A stretch of 64,000 nucleotides of DNA from Poecilobothrus nobilitatus. Lineage: Eukaryota; Arthropoda; Insecta; Diptera; Dolichopodidae. The stretch lies in contig OX352773.1 of the NCBI GenBank assembly GCA_947095535.1, forward strand, positions 91,546,670 through 91,610,669. Direction: 5' to 3'. Positions 50,335 to 63,649 of the stretch are shown here, one piece after another. The position numbers and the translations under genes were made by a program. Under the pieces are notes generated by a model. That model had not been told where the DNA came from. It did no database searches and saw nothing but the letters and a program-made list of their open reading frames with translations. Within the stretch, counting starts at the first letter, position 1. Every line of letters begins with the position of its first letter.

Positions 50335-52554
50335 AAGGTACATGTTGGCACATTAAAATGATATTTTAATAATATTTTGTTAGCCAATTCAACTTTTAAA
50401 TTTTGATAATTTGCTTTTAGTAATAATCTAGTAATAATTTTAATTAGTGTATGTGTGTTAAATTGAGTTTTTTAATTGTTGAAAATTTATTTATCAGTTG
50501 GAACTTGAATCTTCTGTAAAAATCAGAATTATAATTAGAGCATGTATGCATATAATTAAAATATAGTTAGAGCAAGGTGTCATTAGATAAATCAGCCCTT
50601 ATATACTAAATAAATTAATTAATTAGTTATAATAGTTAATAAATAACGAAATTTGATAGGATTTGATAGGAACCCAAACTTCAATAGTAAAAAAACAACA
50701 ACAACAATTGTAAGTTAACCTTAAACTAAATTGAAATGGATAGCAAAAATATCTATTCTATGTGTCAATATTGGTTGCAAAAATTGTTTTACGAAAAATA
50801 ATCAATCCGAAACTATTACCATTTTTTATTAAAATTAAATATTTAAGTTAAGAAATTATTGCACACAATATTATTTAAAAAATTAAAACTAAAAAAAAAT
50901 AGCTGACAATAATTTGGAAAACATTCTTTTTATTAAAATTATTTAATATTCCGTGGTCTGTAATTATGAAAATATATTGTAGCAATCATATAACATTTTT
51001 TTTCGAAATTAAATGACACTTTAAAAGCAAATTATAATCTTTCTAAAACTTCCCTTTGAATAAGGATGGAAAAATTACTTCAGTACTATGAAGGTGATAT
51101 GGTGATGGTGATGTAATCTATTGTTTGGTAAAAGTGGATTAAAGTCCCCTACACTCAGAAAATTCATGCTTGTTTCATTCCTTTATAATGTCTTTCGATA
51201 ATTTCCACCTACCCTTACAAAAAGAAAAAACAGAAAATTTGTTAGCGATTTACAAAATTAATATTTGCGATTTTTAGGCCGACACATGATTTTTGAATTT
51301 TCAAATAATGGCAAACTATTTATTGGAAAAGTGTACCATAGATAAAAAAAAAAATCGATTAACAAAACAATTAAGTTTTATTTTATGAAGCATTTATCAA
51401 TATTATTCTTATTATTCTACAAATTTATAACATTGTTTCCATTTTCAAATAAAATTTGACAAAAAAAAAGAAAAAAAAATCTTCATACATATTACATACA
51501 TACATCCATATATAAATTTACATTTTATTCTTTTGTCAATATACATTTTATTTAATTTTTTATTTCTTAATTGCTTTTTTTTTGTTTTTTATTTAAAAAC
51601 TAAAAAAAAATATTTCTGACATTCCATGTCAAAATCTCATCTGACTTTTATAACAGACATATAAAAATTTTTATACAAATCAGACAAAAAAAGAAAAAAT
51701 TGTTGCATGCAATGTCATTATTATTGAGGAGAAATAAAGAAAAAAAATGAGCATCAGATTCGGACATTGAATTTATAAAATTTGAAATTTTAATAAAAAT
51801 ATGTATGTAATACGTATGTATAATTCAATATTATATACATATATACATATAATTTTATATATTAAAACAAAAATCTTGGTTTAATTTTGATTATTGTTAT
51901 TAAAGACAATTTAACACACAGATAATTTTCAACATCTTGAGAACAACAATAAAAATATGAACAAAAATCTAAAACATATATTGGATACCAACAAAAAAAA
52001 AAATTATCTCATGTTTAACTTGTAATAAAAAAAAAAAAATAACTAAAGAAAAAACAATTTTTTATTTTTAATACTCTTTGACTATTTATCTGTTACTGTC
52101 TTTTACAATTGGTTTCAAATGAAACAAATTTCAAGAATGGGCCAATGACACGATATCAAAAAAAAAAATAAATAAATAACTTTAGAAAATACGAAACAAA
52201 AATTCAAAATTTAAATTAAAGATATTTTTTAATTTTTGAAAAAGTAACACCCTTGTCATTTTACGTTTATAATGTAATTTCTCGTTTAGAATTTAACTTG
52301 GGAAATATTAAATATTTTAGAGCGTCTTGATCAACAGATTAATAGAACTAAAGATGTTTGCTAAGAATTGTCTGGTATTTTAACTTTATACCAAATCGAA
52401 TGGACAGGGATTGTAATAACTTAATTTTATGGAAATTATTTTATTACTTAAAGAACCTCACATCATTTTCAGAGATTTATAAAAAGTTTAACCTTCCTTT
52501 AATAAGAGAAATAAATATATTGAATTTACTGCTAGTTAAAAACAAAATTATTTG

Positions 52555-52568
52555 TTAGCTTATTTATT
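52555..52568. repeat. left target-site duplication of the SINE
   Basis: TTAGCTTATTTATT, identical to 52714-52727. It marks the insertion site next to the A-rich tail. Confidence 0.8.
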
Positions 52569-52713
52569 TATTTTTTTTTTTTCAATGCATTTCTCACATA
52601 AATGTGGACAGCTGTAAATGTCGTAAGGGGGAATAACTCTTACGATGTGTGTGCGATCCGAACCCACACTCCCTCGATGTTTGTTTCTTACCCACTAGAC
52701 CACCGAGGCCCCT
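52569..52713 (-). mobile_element. tRNA-derived SINE with target-site duplication
   Basis: Read on the minus strand, the element starts GGGGCCTCGGTGGTCTAGTG, with an A box (TGGTCTAGTGG) and, about 30 bases on, a B box (GGTTCGGATCG), the internal RNA polymerase III promoter of tRNA genes. A ~75-base tRNA-unrelated body follows, and the 3' end is an A-rich tail (A12 then TAAATAAATAA). It is flanked by the 14-bp direct repeat TTAGCTTATTTATT (52555-52568 and 52714-52727). The intact boxes and perfect duplication suggest a relatively recent insertion. A LINE partner in trans would supply reverse transcriptase. Confidence 0.85.
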
Positions 52714-52727
52714 TAGCTTATTTATTA
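52714..52727. repeat. right target-site duplication of the SINE
   Basis: TTAGCTTATTTATT, identical to 52555-52568, directly abutting the tRNA-like head. Confidence 0.8.
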
Positions 52728-52729
52728 GA

Positions 52730-54695
52730 GCATGAAAATTTATTGATTCTATATATCTAAAACAATTTTAGATGTAACTGAAATTTTACACACGGGTTTA
52801 TAAAATGTTTTAATTAATATTCACCTTACTTATTTATAAACCGCGGATTTTGTAGATTTTTGTTTGTTTTTACTTTAAGATTATACTAATTATCCAAAAA
52901 GAACTTGCTTTCGTCATATGATTTCATATAAATTCACCACTAAATTAAAATTCAGTTCATTAATTAACCTTGTCATTTTCTAATTAGTAGAGCTATATGA
53001 TAAAAAAGCAACAGTGGTCACCAATTTCTCAACACACTACTGATACATCGGAAAGCATCAGTACCTTTTACTTTTCCAACATTTTAGTCATATAATTTTT
53101 AACTAATGACGTCACTGTGCAAGCACATTAAGAAATTATTTGATAAATAAATAAAAAGAAAATAAAAAATTAAATTAAAAGAAATCAGAAAACATTCATC
53201 AATAATCAAAAACCAAAACAAAAAAAAAGAAGAACAAAAACCAAAAATACATAAGACAAAAATTAGAAAACATTTTTGACAAATGGTAAAAAAATAATTT
53301 TTCTGTAATAAATACTTACTTCTATTAGATATACTTGAAGTTTTGAACTTTTAAATAAAGACAAAAAATTAAAAAGTAAATAAATATAAATATGTATAAA
53401 AAAGAAAAACAAAAAAAAAACACATATTCGAGTATAAAAAAAAAAAATAATCAGTGAAGTTTAAAGACGCGACAATAAATCGTGATTGGAAATAATTTTT
53501 TTTTTTTTGTTTTTGATTTTCGATTTTTGATGAAATCGAAACGTTTTCGATAAAAATTATAGTTGATTTTGTTTTTGATTTTTTTTTTTTCTTAAAATAA
53601 ATATAAATATGATCATACATTCTCATATAAAAATTAAGTGATTGTTACATAATTTAAAAAAAAAACAAAATTTTATATAAAAAGAAAGAAAAAATAAAAC
53701 GTGATATTAATAGCCAACAATAAATGCCAAAAAAACAACAAAATTAAGAAATCAAAAAAAAAAAAATGGGAGAAGCTATTTAAAATTTATGATCTTCTAT
53801 TATTTTACTTACTACATTTATTTTAACTATTATAACTATAGTATTATTAATATGTACCTAATTACAAATATTTAGAAATAAACATTTAAAAAAAAAAAAA
53901 GAAAATATTGGCATATTTTATATATAAATTTATAATAATTGTACAATAAATTTTACATGCCAATTTTATAAATATGTTCAATTAGAATTTGAATTATTTT
54001 CGCAATTTAAAAATGTGTGTGTACGTTTGTTTTTTTATCAAGGTTAACTAATTTCTAAATTATCACCATTTTGTTTTAAAAATTTTATATTTAATATGTT
54101 TATATTGTTTTAAGAGTCATATTTTAAAATTTAATGTCAAATTTAAATGGTATGAAAACGGTTTGAACTTGAAACTCTTAAGACGACATTTTGTTTTAAA
54201 ATTCAATTTAATTTTTGTTTGCCGCATTGTACATGAGTTGAGATTTAATCAAAAATTCTAATATAAAATTTCTATTGTGATGTTTAAGACTTAAAAATGA
54301 GTGAAAAAAGTAACGATTATATAATATTAAAATATTTTAGCGGACGATGGGTAAGTATAATGTAAATTTTAGATTAGGAAGTCTAGTTCAGTTTAGATTT
54401 TATAAATTATTATTAATTTTTGATTTTTTTTGCTTTTCTTTTGCCTTTGTACGAATTTGAATTTTCTGTAGATCCAAATTAATAATAAAATATTTTGCTT
54501 TTGTTATTTTCCAGTCTTAATTTTATTTTCTTTTTGTCTCATCTAACATTGTCAAACTAAGATAACGCTGATTTATAGTAATAAGCACAATTGCGACCAT
54601 TGCGCTATATTAGATGCTGTTGCACTTGCATCTTCTTTTACTTTGTTTCTCACCCTCTTTGCTAAGAATTTATTTCTGCTGAACTATAGATTTGC
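52730..54695. other. AT-rich non-coding sequence
   Basis: Dense A/T runs. The lysine-rich minus frame at 53369-53626 is translation of T/A tracts. Confidence 0.5.
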
Positions 54696-54699
54696 CGTA

Positions 54700-55190
54700 A
54701 AAAGGCAAATTTTCGACAAAAATTATCAGTCTGAGCTGCTACACCTTCAACTAGGAGAACCTAATGCTCCTAGTGTGGTCTAAACGCAGGAGAACCTATT
54801 TAAAGAGTTGGTTTTCAGTTTCTTTAGATTTATTCCATGATGATATTACGATAACGGGGGGTGTTTTGAAAGTTCTTAGATCCGTGACAGAAAGTTCATC
54901 TAAATCTTGAAAAAGAAACTATCGAGATATTTTAATATTTTTCCTAATACAGTGGCACAAAGGCTGAGAAAGTACTTAACAGTTTTTATAATGTCAATTC
55001 CTCTGGAAAATCTACAGTTAAGATCAACATGCATACCTAACTTTCTAGTTTGTCTTCTGATTAAACAATACCCCGTATTAACACTAATCGATTGATATTG
55101 GTATCATTTAATATCAGGTCTAGAAAGAAAATGGGATCTTTTTAAACTACAAGACTTTAGTTGGCATAAATGCAACACCTGCAAACTATC
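54700..55190 (-). mobile_element. LINE remnant, same family as the 25-kb fragment
   Basis: On the minus strand the frame SVNTGYCLIRRQTRKLGMHV then DLNCRF corresponds to the TGHC...CRFC block seen at 25.33-25.40 kb, followed by FLSLCATVLGKILKYLDSFF and an ELSKHP tail. The nucleotide match with the 25-kb copy is clear around 55008-55090. The zinc-like cysteines are eroded (CRFS instead of CRFC) and stops occur downstream, so it is a relic. Confidence 0.65.
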
Positions 55191-55194
55191 TGAT

Positions 55195-56430
55195 TTTTTT
55201 TTTTGTATTAGGTTTTCTCATGATTTTATGTTTTTATTTAATTTTAAAATTAAGATAGTCTTTACACTACGAAAACAATATCGGCATCAAACGAGTGTCT
55301 TTTATATACCAAACGGATCAAATACGAAATAAAAAGAAATTTATAAACCTCATATTTAATATTCGATATTCAAATTTATATATATGCTACTATTAACGTA
55401 AATCTTTTATTTTTTCAAATCAATATATAATCATCTATATGTGTTTTTTCCTTTGTTAGTTGCCAGTCTTCTCAACCCTTAAACTGTAACGAAATCAAAT
55501 TCTTCTTGGCAAAAATTTCGTACTTTACAAGGATATTATTTATAACTCTTAAACTAAATCTTATTAAATCTAACAATATAATAAATTTTTATATTAATTC
55601 ATTTCATATACACATACATTTTGTTAGAATTGTATGTAACATTTGGTCAAAAGTTAGTTAATTAAAAGTAATAACAATAAATTTTATTCAATAAAAAAAA
55701 AAAATGAATCTAATTTCAAACAATATATGGTATATACATACATTACATACATAGATGTAATTTTGTTGCAATATAAAATCATAATACCGAAAAAATAATT
55801 ATATAACTTATATTATTAATATTAATTGATATTAAGTATAAGTTTTTCCCATCATACAAATTCATATTTCGCTTTCAATAATAATTTCTAATTTTACTTT
55901 CATCCCTTCTACATTGTACAAAAAAATAAAAAAGAAAAAATTCTTATAAACATATGCAATATGTGACCACAAACAATTTCATTAAATCTATGAATCGAAG
56001 TCTTTCTATTCAAAATGGTTAAATTTATTAAAAAAAAAAAAACCCACAACAAAAAAAAAATAAAATATAAAACAAAATGTGTTAATTAAATATTTAATAA
56101 AAACAAAAAAAAAAAGAGAAAGAGAGAAAGGAAGTAAGTTCTAATTTCTAAGAATTTTTGGGGAATCCACCAAAAAAAAAAAAGTTATAATACAAAATCT
56201 GATGACCAAATAAAAATATATATTTGCCCTGATTGGTGAAATTATTACATATTCCTTTTGCCTTTTTCTTTTATTTTTTTTTTTTTCAAATAAACGAAAT
56301 TTATTCAACACCCTTGAACTTTCTTAATGGTTAAATATTTTCTTCTATCCTTTTTGTTTTTATTTTTTTTTTTTTACTGTTCTAGTCACAGAATCTTTAT
56401 TTGCTTTCGATAATGTTTTAAAATTTTTCT
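55195..56430. other. AT-rich non-coding sequence
   Basis: Simple A/T tracts and an AG-rich run at 56113-56134 (GAGAAAGAGAGAAAGGAAG). A T-rich tract precedes the candidate exon at 56434. Confidence 0.5.
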
Positions 56431-56433
56431 AGG

Positions 56434-56565
56434 ATGAAAAAAACAAAAAAAAAAAAAAAATTAAGGGTGGATGGATGGTGGTTATTGTTACAAAATTTTA
56501 TTTTACTACTGCTGTTCAATGATTTATTGCTTAATATTGATGCGGAACTGAATTATGAAATTCAA
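56434..56565 (+). CDS. possible first coding exon with a signal peptide, gene unidentified
   Basis: An ATG directly after TTTCTAGG opens a frame with a lysine-rich start (KKTKKKKKLR), then a strongly hydrophobic stretch (WWLLLQNFILLLLFNDLLL), then NIDAELNYEIQ, and stops matching protein-like sequence at CAA|GTAGGT, a good donor site at 56566. This is the shape of a signal peptide with cleavage near DA|EL. GC content and codon choice (CTACTGCTG, GATGCGGAACTG) are higher than in the surroundings. The start could also be internal, because the lysine run is encoded by a homopolymer A tract. The short mature piece is too small to name; it faintly recalls the start of a cadherin repeat, which I do not rely on. 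No second exon was found. Confidence 0.3.
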
Positions 56566-56569
56566 GTAG

Positions 56570-58185
56570 GTCTGTACTTAATATATTTTTTTTTTGTTTT
56601 TTTTTTTTTGGAAAAGAACATTATTTTTATATTGAATTAATGGTTACTTGTTTTGAAATTAACTTTTATTTTGTTTTGTTTTAAAGATTTTGTTTTTATA
56701 TATTTGAGGGAAATATATATGAATTGTATTAGAATAATTTTCAAGGATTAAAATCATCTTCAAATTTTGAATTTTAAAGGTTATATTAATTTGTATTTCT
56801 AAAAATTACTTAAATTTTCTCTGAAAAGTTTTCATCTATTCTAGGGTAGTACTTTATTTCTTTTCTTTTGATTGATCCAGTTTAATTTATTTTTTTTTGT
56901 GGAACAATAAAGACCTATTGTTAGTTTTTTTTTTATAACATTTTCTCCGTTCTGGGTTACCTTTGCTTTTTCGTTTAGTTGTTTCGTATTCGTTTTTGTA
57001 TTTTAAATTACTAAAGTAAAAAGACGTAGGACGGTTCCTTTCTCTGGTTTTTTCATTTTTACATAATTTATAATGATTAAATACTTGTTTTGCCAGTGTA
57101 TAAAAAATCGCTAAAACCGTTTCCTTTGCATGGACTAAACTAAATTTTAATGATCTGATCTCAGTAGAACGCATTGTAAAAGTTAATCGTTTGAATTTTA
57201 GTTTGACAAAGCCATTATTATAATATCTTAGTTTAATTAAAAAAATCTTACTTTAAATTCCTAAAATACAACTTCCAAATTTGATTATGCAAAATGTATT
57301 CAAAGTAATAAAAATTAATATTTAGTGTTAAATGAAGAATTCGTATAACAACTTAATAAAAACAAGAAACCAAATAATAATCAGCTAAAATTAATATAAA
57401 ATTAATTATTACTTCTTTCTACAGAATTAAATATGGACGAAAACAAGAACATATTTTGCTTTATCTTTATTCCCATTTTGATCTTTTTTCCCCTTTTTTT
57501 CTTTTCTAATTTTATTTTCTTAATATTTATTATTTACAATATACGTACATACATAATAAATATTAAATAAATATATATATATTGAAATATACTTTAATTA
57601 TTGCAGTATTATAATAAATCAAGAATTCATGAATATTAATTTTATAATAATAAAATTATTGGCATCTTTTGAGCTCTGAACTGTTCTTTTCAATAAATTG
57701 TTGTTGTATTGACGTTTACTTCTTCTTTTTTTTTTTTGACTTTCTATTTTTGTTTTCGTTTTTTCTTTTGTTTCATAACTCCTAATGAATATTAATATAT
57801 AGAAGTTCGTTTTTTCTCTTTCTTTTTTTTTTATTAATCTTGCGTTATCCTTTCTAAAATTTTTGTTTTTTTGTGCTGTTTTTTGTTATTATTCTTGTTT
57901 TTTGTAAAGGAATTTAATTAAAAGAGTTTAAGATTATTATCGTCAAAATTTTTTAAAAGAATGAAAAAAACAAAAAAATGGTGAAAAAACTCAACTAAGT
58001 AATCAATTGTGTTTTTTAATAATGACTTCATTTAAAAACTTCAATTTTTTCAACGGTAATTTTTTTTTTTTATTATTTAATGATTTTTATAGGATATATT
58101 TGTATAAATTTTTAACAACAGGAAAAAGAAAAATTAAAAATTTATCGATTTGTCAGTTAAAACAAACACGATATTTAGATTGGAT
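56570..58185. other. AT-rich non-coding sequence
   Basis: The 95-codon minus frame at 56887-57174 is lysine-rich and unrecognised; frames of this length are expected by chance over this much sequence. Nothing else seen. Confidence 0.45.
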
Positions 58186-58189
58186 TAGA

Positions 58190-58480
58190 TTACTATTATT
58201 TAAGGGGTATAAGTGAAATTGCGACCTTTTGACATAAATAGATCTATTGTGGTCCCCGTACTACTACATGTTGTGGATTTCACCTCCATTTATAATACTT
58301 TTGCCAACCCTACTACGTCTAAGAAACTAAAAATCTGTATAGGATTTATTAATGATAGTTCATCTTCTGTAAGCAATATGCTTCTAGGTGAACATCTCAG
58401 CTCATATTGCTCGGACTAAAGCTCTACAATTTTTTGAAGTATGTGTTTCACCTCTTCTTCTCTTGACAGAATCTGAATGC
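58190..58480 (-). mobile_element. LINE remnant, extreme C-terminus and 3' UTR
   Basis: The minus strand reads SREEEVKHILQKIVEL then RCSPRSILLTEDELSLINP and IQIFSFLDVVGLAKVL before a stop. This matches the 'EExxxHIL-x-x-C ... LxxIxPxxIxxFLxxxGL' ending of Jockey/R1/I-type LINEs after RNase H. The following ~80 bases (to about 58190) would be the 3' UTR. The + frame at 58213-58419 is the complement of this element. Confidence 0.55.
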
Positions 58481-58484
58481 ATCA

Positions 58485-61400
58485 TCATTCGCGGCAATAC
58501 AAACATAAACCGAAGAAAATGAGTGGAGAATTGATGTAATTTTTTTTTTGAAACTTTTTTCCGGACTTTTTTCAATTTATAATTTTATTGGAGATGTTTG
58601 ATTTTGAGGCATGTTCTTTTGAAGATTGGCCTAAAATAAATATCTGAAATGCAGGTTAATTAAAATATTTTTTTAAATTTACTATATTTAGAAGATTTTA
58701 ACCAATGATTGAAGAATTAAAGTACCTTGACAAAAGCATTTTTTACAATATAAATACATAAAATGATTAGGTATTATTTTATATACAATATGCATTTCAC
58801 AGGTTTAGTTTCTTTCCTCTTCACTTGTTGGTCGATAAAAAACTATTTTTTTAATATTTTTCTTTTTAGAAATCTCTATTAAAATTATATTGATATTAGA
58901 TGATTTTCGTCTTAGAATAACTTCTACCCATTAAGGAATTGGCTTGATTAGTAATTTCCTTATTTTATGCTATAAGTTTATAATATCAGTCTTAAAACAT
59001 ATATGGTAAATAGTCATGATTTACGTTACCATATTGAATTTTGTTTTTTTTTAATTTCTTTTAAACTGCCATAATAAATGTTTTGTTACTCGAAAATATT
59101 TAGAATTGTTGTAAGAGACCCCATTATGTATTAAAAACATTTTATTTCGGCGATTTCTCTGGAGAGAACATTCACCTATAACCTTTTACTTATGGTCTTT
59201 GGTAGCTAATAATAATTTTAACATCTTAAGTCTTATATTTATAGTCAATTTAACGAATGAGTATTGATTGTAAACTCTTCTTAAAGTACCATCTTTTGAG
59301 TATAATTTAGTAACTCTAACCTTTAATGATGTTGTTAATTGGATTTATTGAATGATATGAGGTTTTATCAACAGAATAAAAAAGGTAGGTATTACAAAAG
59401 TTTTTTCAAACATATTATATTCTTGTTAATTTAAATAAACAAAAAAAAAAATTTTTTTTTTTGATGTGATTGAATACCTACTATCCATATATAAAAAATT
59501 TCAATAATAAAAAATTTTCATTGTAATATAATTTTTTTTTTTTATTTTTTTGTTTTTTACGACTTGTAAATGGAATTTCAATTTCGAAATGAAAAGAAAA
59601 CTAGTAAATTATTCGAATTAATTATTATCTTATCTACTTAATACTAAACCCGCATATGAACATACACTCAAACAAACATCCTAGATATATTATTATTTAC
59701 TTTCGTATTTAGAAAATGTATACATAGTCAGGTAAAAACAAAGAAAAAAATATATATAAAATATACATATAGATATTTATGTATATATACAATATAAAAC
59801 TCATTATTGTCGTTATCTCTTAAGTATACATATACATTTACATTTACTTTATGGTGTCCTTAAATGCACAGGTGGTGTGTACCTACAAAAATTATATAAA
59901 ATAAAATGAACAAAAAAAAAAAAAGAAAAACGCGTATTCTTTTATTTTTTTCTTCTTCTTGTTTTATTGCTTTTAAAATAACTATAAAAATTGTACAGTA
60001 CTGTAATGAAATTTATCTTTCATACATATACTTATACAAACATATATGTATATATAAATATATTAAATATACTATTAAGAGAATATAACAAAACTCTTGT
60101 GCAAGTTATTTAGAATAGTTAAAAATATTTTTTTTTTATTTTTATTTACTCACATTTCAAGGTTTTCTCATACAATATGGTATTATAATAGTACACCATA
60201 TTATAATAAAAAGAATAAATAAATATACCGTTAGTTTATTTTCTATAATAAAAAAAATAAATAAAACAGAGAACAAAAAAAAATGAAAATATCCTTGAAT
60301 ATAATAAACCATGAATTCTAATATGTTGTATACTTTGCTAATAAATATATAAAAGAGGTGGATACATACAACCAACTGTTCAACATAAAATTAATAGTAA
60401 TAAACCTACAGGATAATGTTCTAACATTATAAACAAAAAAAAAATAAAACAAAAAAAAACCAACCAAATCTTCCATATTCGAAAAAAAAAAACACTATTA
60501 TAAGTAAACTATTGTTGTTGTTTTATTTTTTTCATTTTATTCCTTTTTAATTGTGGAAGTCGTCCTTTTTAGATATTCATTTTATTTTCAATGTTTTATT
60601 TTTAATTCTTTACGAAAATAAATGTACACTCACATAAGAGATAAAAAATACAAAACACCTGAAAAAGAAACACAAAAAAAAAAAAGAACAGAAAACAAAA
60701 ACCAGCTTCAATTCCACTACATTTTATTATGACTCTGGAGTGTGGGAATTTCGAAAATTGAAATTCCTTGTACACATAAATTTTAGTTGTTGTTTTGTTT
60801 CTTTTTTTATTTTCGTTATTTTGCTATCAGAGTTCGTTGTTTATTATAGTGATGCTTCTTTTGTTTTCTTTTAAGTTTTGTTTTTAGTTTCCCTTGAAAC
60901 TACAGAAATTTTTTATTTTACATATGTATACTGGTATAGATAAAAATACATAATGTAGGATTTAATTAAGGAAAGGCACAGATTTAAGTTAATTCTGAAC
61001 TAAAGCTATTTTTTTATTTTTTACATAGGTAGGTTGGAAAGGAATCATCAAAAGTCGCTCAAGAGAAACGGTAGAAGCACGATTTATTTATTAATGTATG
61101 GGACTTTAACCCACTTAACACCACCTCCATTTTTGATAAAACAATAGATTATGGAACTTTTAGTACTGTACTTTTTAGGTAAGAGAAGAATTCTGCTATG
61201 TAGTAAAAATTGGTTTGAGGTTTGCAGGAGTATGATTAACAAAACAAAGATGTTCACGTTCTTCTTAAACCTATATAAATTAAAAATGTAATTTAGGGAA
61301 TAAATGGTAAATGAGTGTAAGAAGTAGTTAATGATTTCACAAATGCAGTATTCAAATCTCAAAAGAATTGTCATATGCTGAACTGTGTCATCTAGGGATT

Positions 61401-61840
61401 TGAATTACGTAGGAGTCGACGGTGGAGGTTCTCCTGCGTTCTCTTTGGAAAACTTCGATTGGAGATTAATGAAAATACGAAAAGAAAGAAAAACAATAGT
61501 TTTCTTATTAAATTGGGACAGTGCTCTAGACATAAATATATTATGTATTTTTAGTATTTTGCTTCTACAATTTTGATAGAATAAATATCACAGTTTCTGT
61601 AAAGTTTATTTCATTCTCGGTAGTCTTTAACAAAGATATAAAATTAGTTTGTTAATCAATTATTAACATACTCGAGAATTGATCAATTATGAATAATTGT
61701 ATTCGAGATTTGGTCAAAATCGCCCGATGAATAATTGGTTCAACATGTTCTGCAGTTCTTTTTTTAACAAATTTTAAAATTAACTTTTTGTTTTGGATCT
61801 TAGCTTATTTTAATTATTTTTAATTAGTGCTTACAAAAAT
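58485..61840. other. AT-rich non-coding sequence
   Basis: No recognisable element. A higher-complexity patch at 61385-61450 (GAGTCGACGGTGGAGGTTCT) has an open + frame without a known domain. Confidence 0.45.
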
Positions 61841-61843
61841 ATA

Positions 61844-62068
61844 TTTTTTTTTAAATTTATTCCTCTGTCACATTTGACTACGCAACCTTTCCTTTCCAGA
61901 TGTTGCTAAGGGGAAGTTATTCCTACGTGTTACGTAAGGGGAAGTTATTGCTACGTGTTGCGTAAGGGGAAATTATTCTCATGTCTTGTGTGGGATTCAA
62001 ATCCACACTCTTTCAGTGTTTGCAGCGTATTTTATACACTATTACCCCTTAGGTTACAGAGGACCCCT
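61844..62068 (-). mobile_element. second copy of the same SINE family, with internal triplication
   Basis: On the minus strand the head begins AGGGGTCCTCTGTAACCTAA and has a degraded A box and a B box GGATTTGAATCC, then a body related to the 52.6-kb SINE (ACTTCCCCTTACG-like segment, CATCTGG). A T9 run at 61844-61852 may be the poly(A) tail. No target-site duplication could be found, and the tRNA-like part has more substitutions, so it is older. It is longer than the 52.6-kb copy because of the tandem units at 61902-61983. Confidence 0.7.
61902..61983. repeat. three tandem ~28-bp units inside the SINE
   Basis: Units at 61902-61926, 61927-61954 and 61955-61983 share the core GTAAGGGGAAGTTATT followed by CTAC or similar. 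The SINE at 52.6 kb has only one equivalent unit (GTAAGGGGGAATAACTC), so the array is specific to this copy. Confidence 0.8.
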
Positions 62069-62069
62069 A

Positions 62070-63645
62070 TTATTTATTACTTTTCTAAAATAATATTACT
62101 TTTATCAAACTGTAAGCAGTTTTGAATAAAAATGATTTAATATGTACTTTAAAATCTTTTTTTGTGAACTTCTAAAACTTTTTTGTACATACTTAATTAA
62201 AGAGTTAAGAGGTTTTTAAAAAATATTGTCTGATTTGTTCAAAATTAATTTAAAAGTATTGGTAAATAGCTTTAACTATTGTACTATTTAAAAAGTGTTA
62301 AAGACAAAATCTTAGAGGTAAATTTTAAAAGTTGGACTTATCTAGGTCGAGGAAAATTCCAAAAATCCTACAAATGATATCTTATAATAATTTTAAATAA
62401 ATAACGAATTGTTTACAAACTTTTACCAGCAAAAAAAATCCTTCTCAAATTTTGTTACTTTATAGTTTTGGAAGATTGAACAACAACATTTACCAATATT
62501 TGACAATTTTTTATTTTTACAAATGATTTAAAAAATAAACACCAATTTAAAAGCACAATTTGCTTGTATTAAGAACAATTTTCCTTTATCCAGAAACAAA
62601 ATTTTTTTTAAATAAAATATAAATCATAACACATTGGACAGAAATATTAAACTATAATAACAAAAGTCCTCAGCTATTTATAAAAACAGGATATTAGTAA
62701 CCTGATTTCTAATGAAAATAACGCCTCTTAAAAGAATTTTGTGTTGATGTTTGAATTTTTTAAAAATTTTTATACTTAAGTATTCAAAAGTATCTATTGT
62801 ATTTTAAAAGGAACCTATTAACAGTTTCCATTCGTATCAAAAATCAACATTTGTACATTTTTAATCATATCCTAAAAATTTAGGTCCATTTTCGAAATCA
62901 AAATAGATTATGAATCTAAAAATGAAAAAAAAAATTAAATCTATGTTACAAGTTTCTTGCAATTAATTTGTCAATATTAACTGTCAGACATTGATTCCTT
63001 TTTTTTTTTTTGCTTTCATAAATTTCAATCAATCCTTTATTTGAAAATTAATTAATTTTTAAAACAATTAGTAAAAATTTATATTTGAAAAGAACAAATA
63101 TAAATAAAAGTATAATAATTGATATACTCCCTAGGTGGATTTTTATTGTTATTCAACAATTTTTATGACACATTCTGTCATTTTTTCTCATAATTCAACC
63201 TTTTGCAATATCTTAAGTGTCAAATGTTTTTTTTTTTTTTTGTTTTGCAACTATTTAAACTTTAATTCAATTAAAACAGTTGTATTCATGAGTATTTAAG
63301 TATCATATAATTGTATATATAAAATCCTAATGCGGCAAAGTATCTTTTGATCAAAAGAAATACTTAATTTATAGTAAAAAAAACAAATGTTGAAAATTTG
63401 ATCCAACTTATCTTAAGCAACGGAATATTATATTAAGAATTCACTATTTTAATTAAAGAATTATATAGTTTTTTTTTTGATTGCAGGGTATTGTGTAACA
63501 GGTGAAATAGTTTTTGGTTCCTAATTAAATTAAAGTAATTTTAGAACCTGTTTTCTAGAAGGTAAATTATGTTTTTAAAATCACACCGTAAAGTTTTTTC
63601 GTAGTTAGTTTAAAAAAGATTCGTTTCTTTTTATTACAACTCGTA
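62070..63645. other. AT-rich non-coding sequence
   Basis: A/T tracts only; no gene or repeat family recognised. Confidence 0.5.
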
Positions 63646-63649
63646 AGTT

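Larger units (their letters stand above)
48815..52550. other. AT-rich non-coding sequence
   Basis: Only the GC-rich spot at 49.71-49.78 kb and the hairpin at 50.32 kb stand out. The frame at 52358-52558 has no known domain. Confidence 0.5.

Noticed and set aside
56887..57174. 95-codon open frame on the minus strand
   Set aside because: Lysine/arginine-rich, no domain, no splice context; one or two frames this long are expected by chance in 64 kb of this composition.
63488..63502. 15-base microexon-like segment between a T-rich acceptor and GTGAAA
   Set aside because: One frame has an immediate stop, the donor is weak and no neighbouring exons were found.
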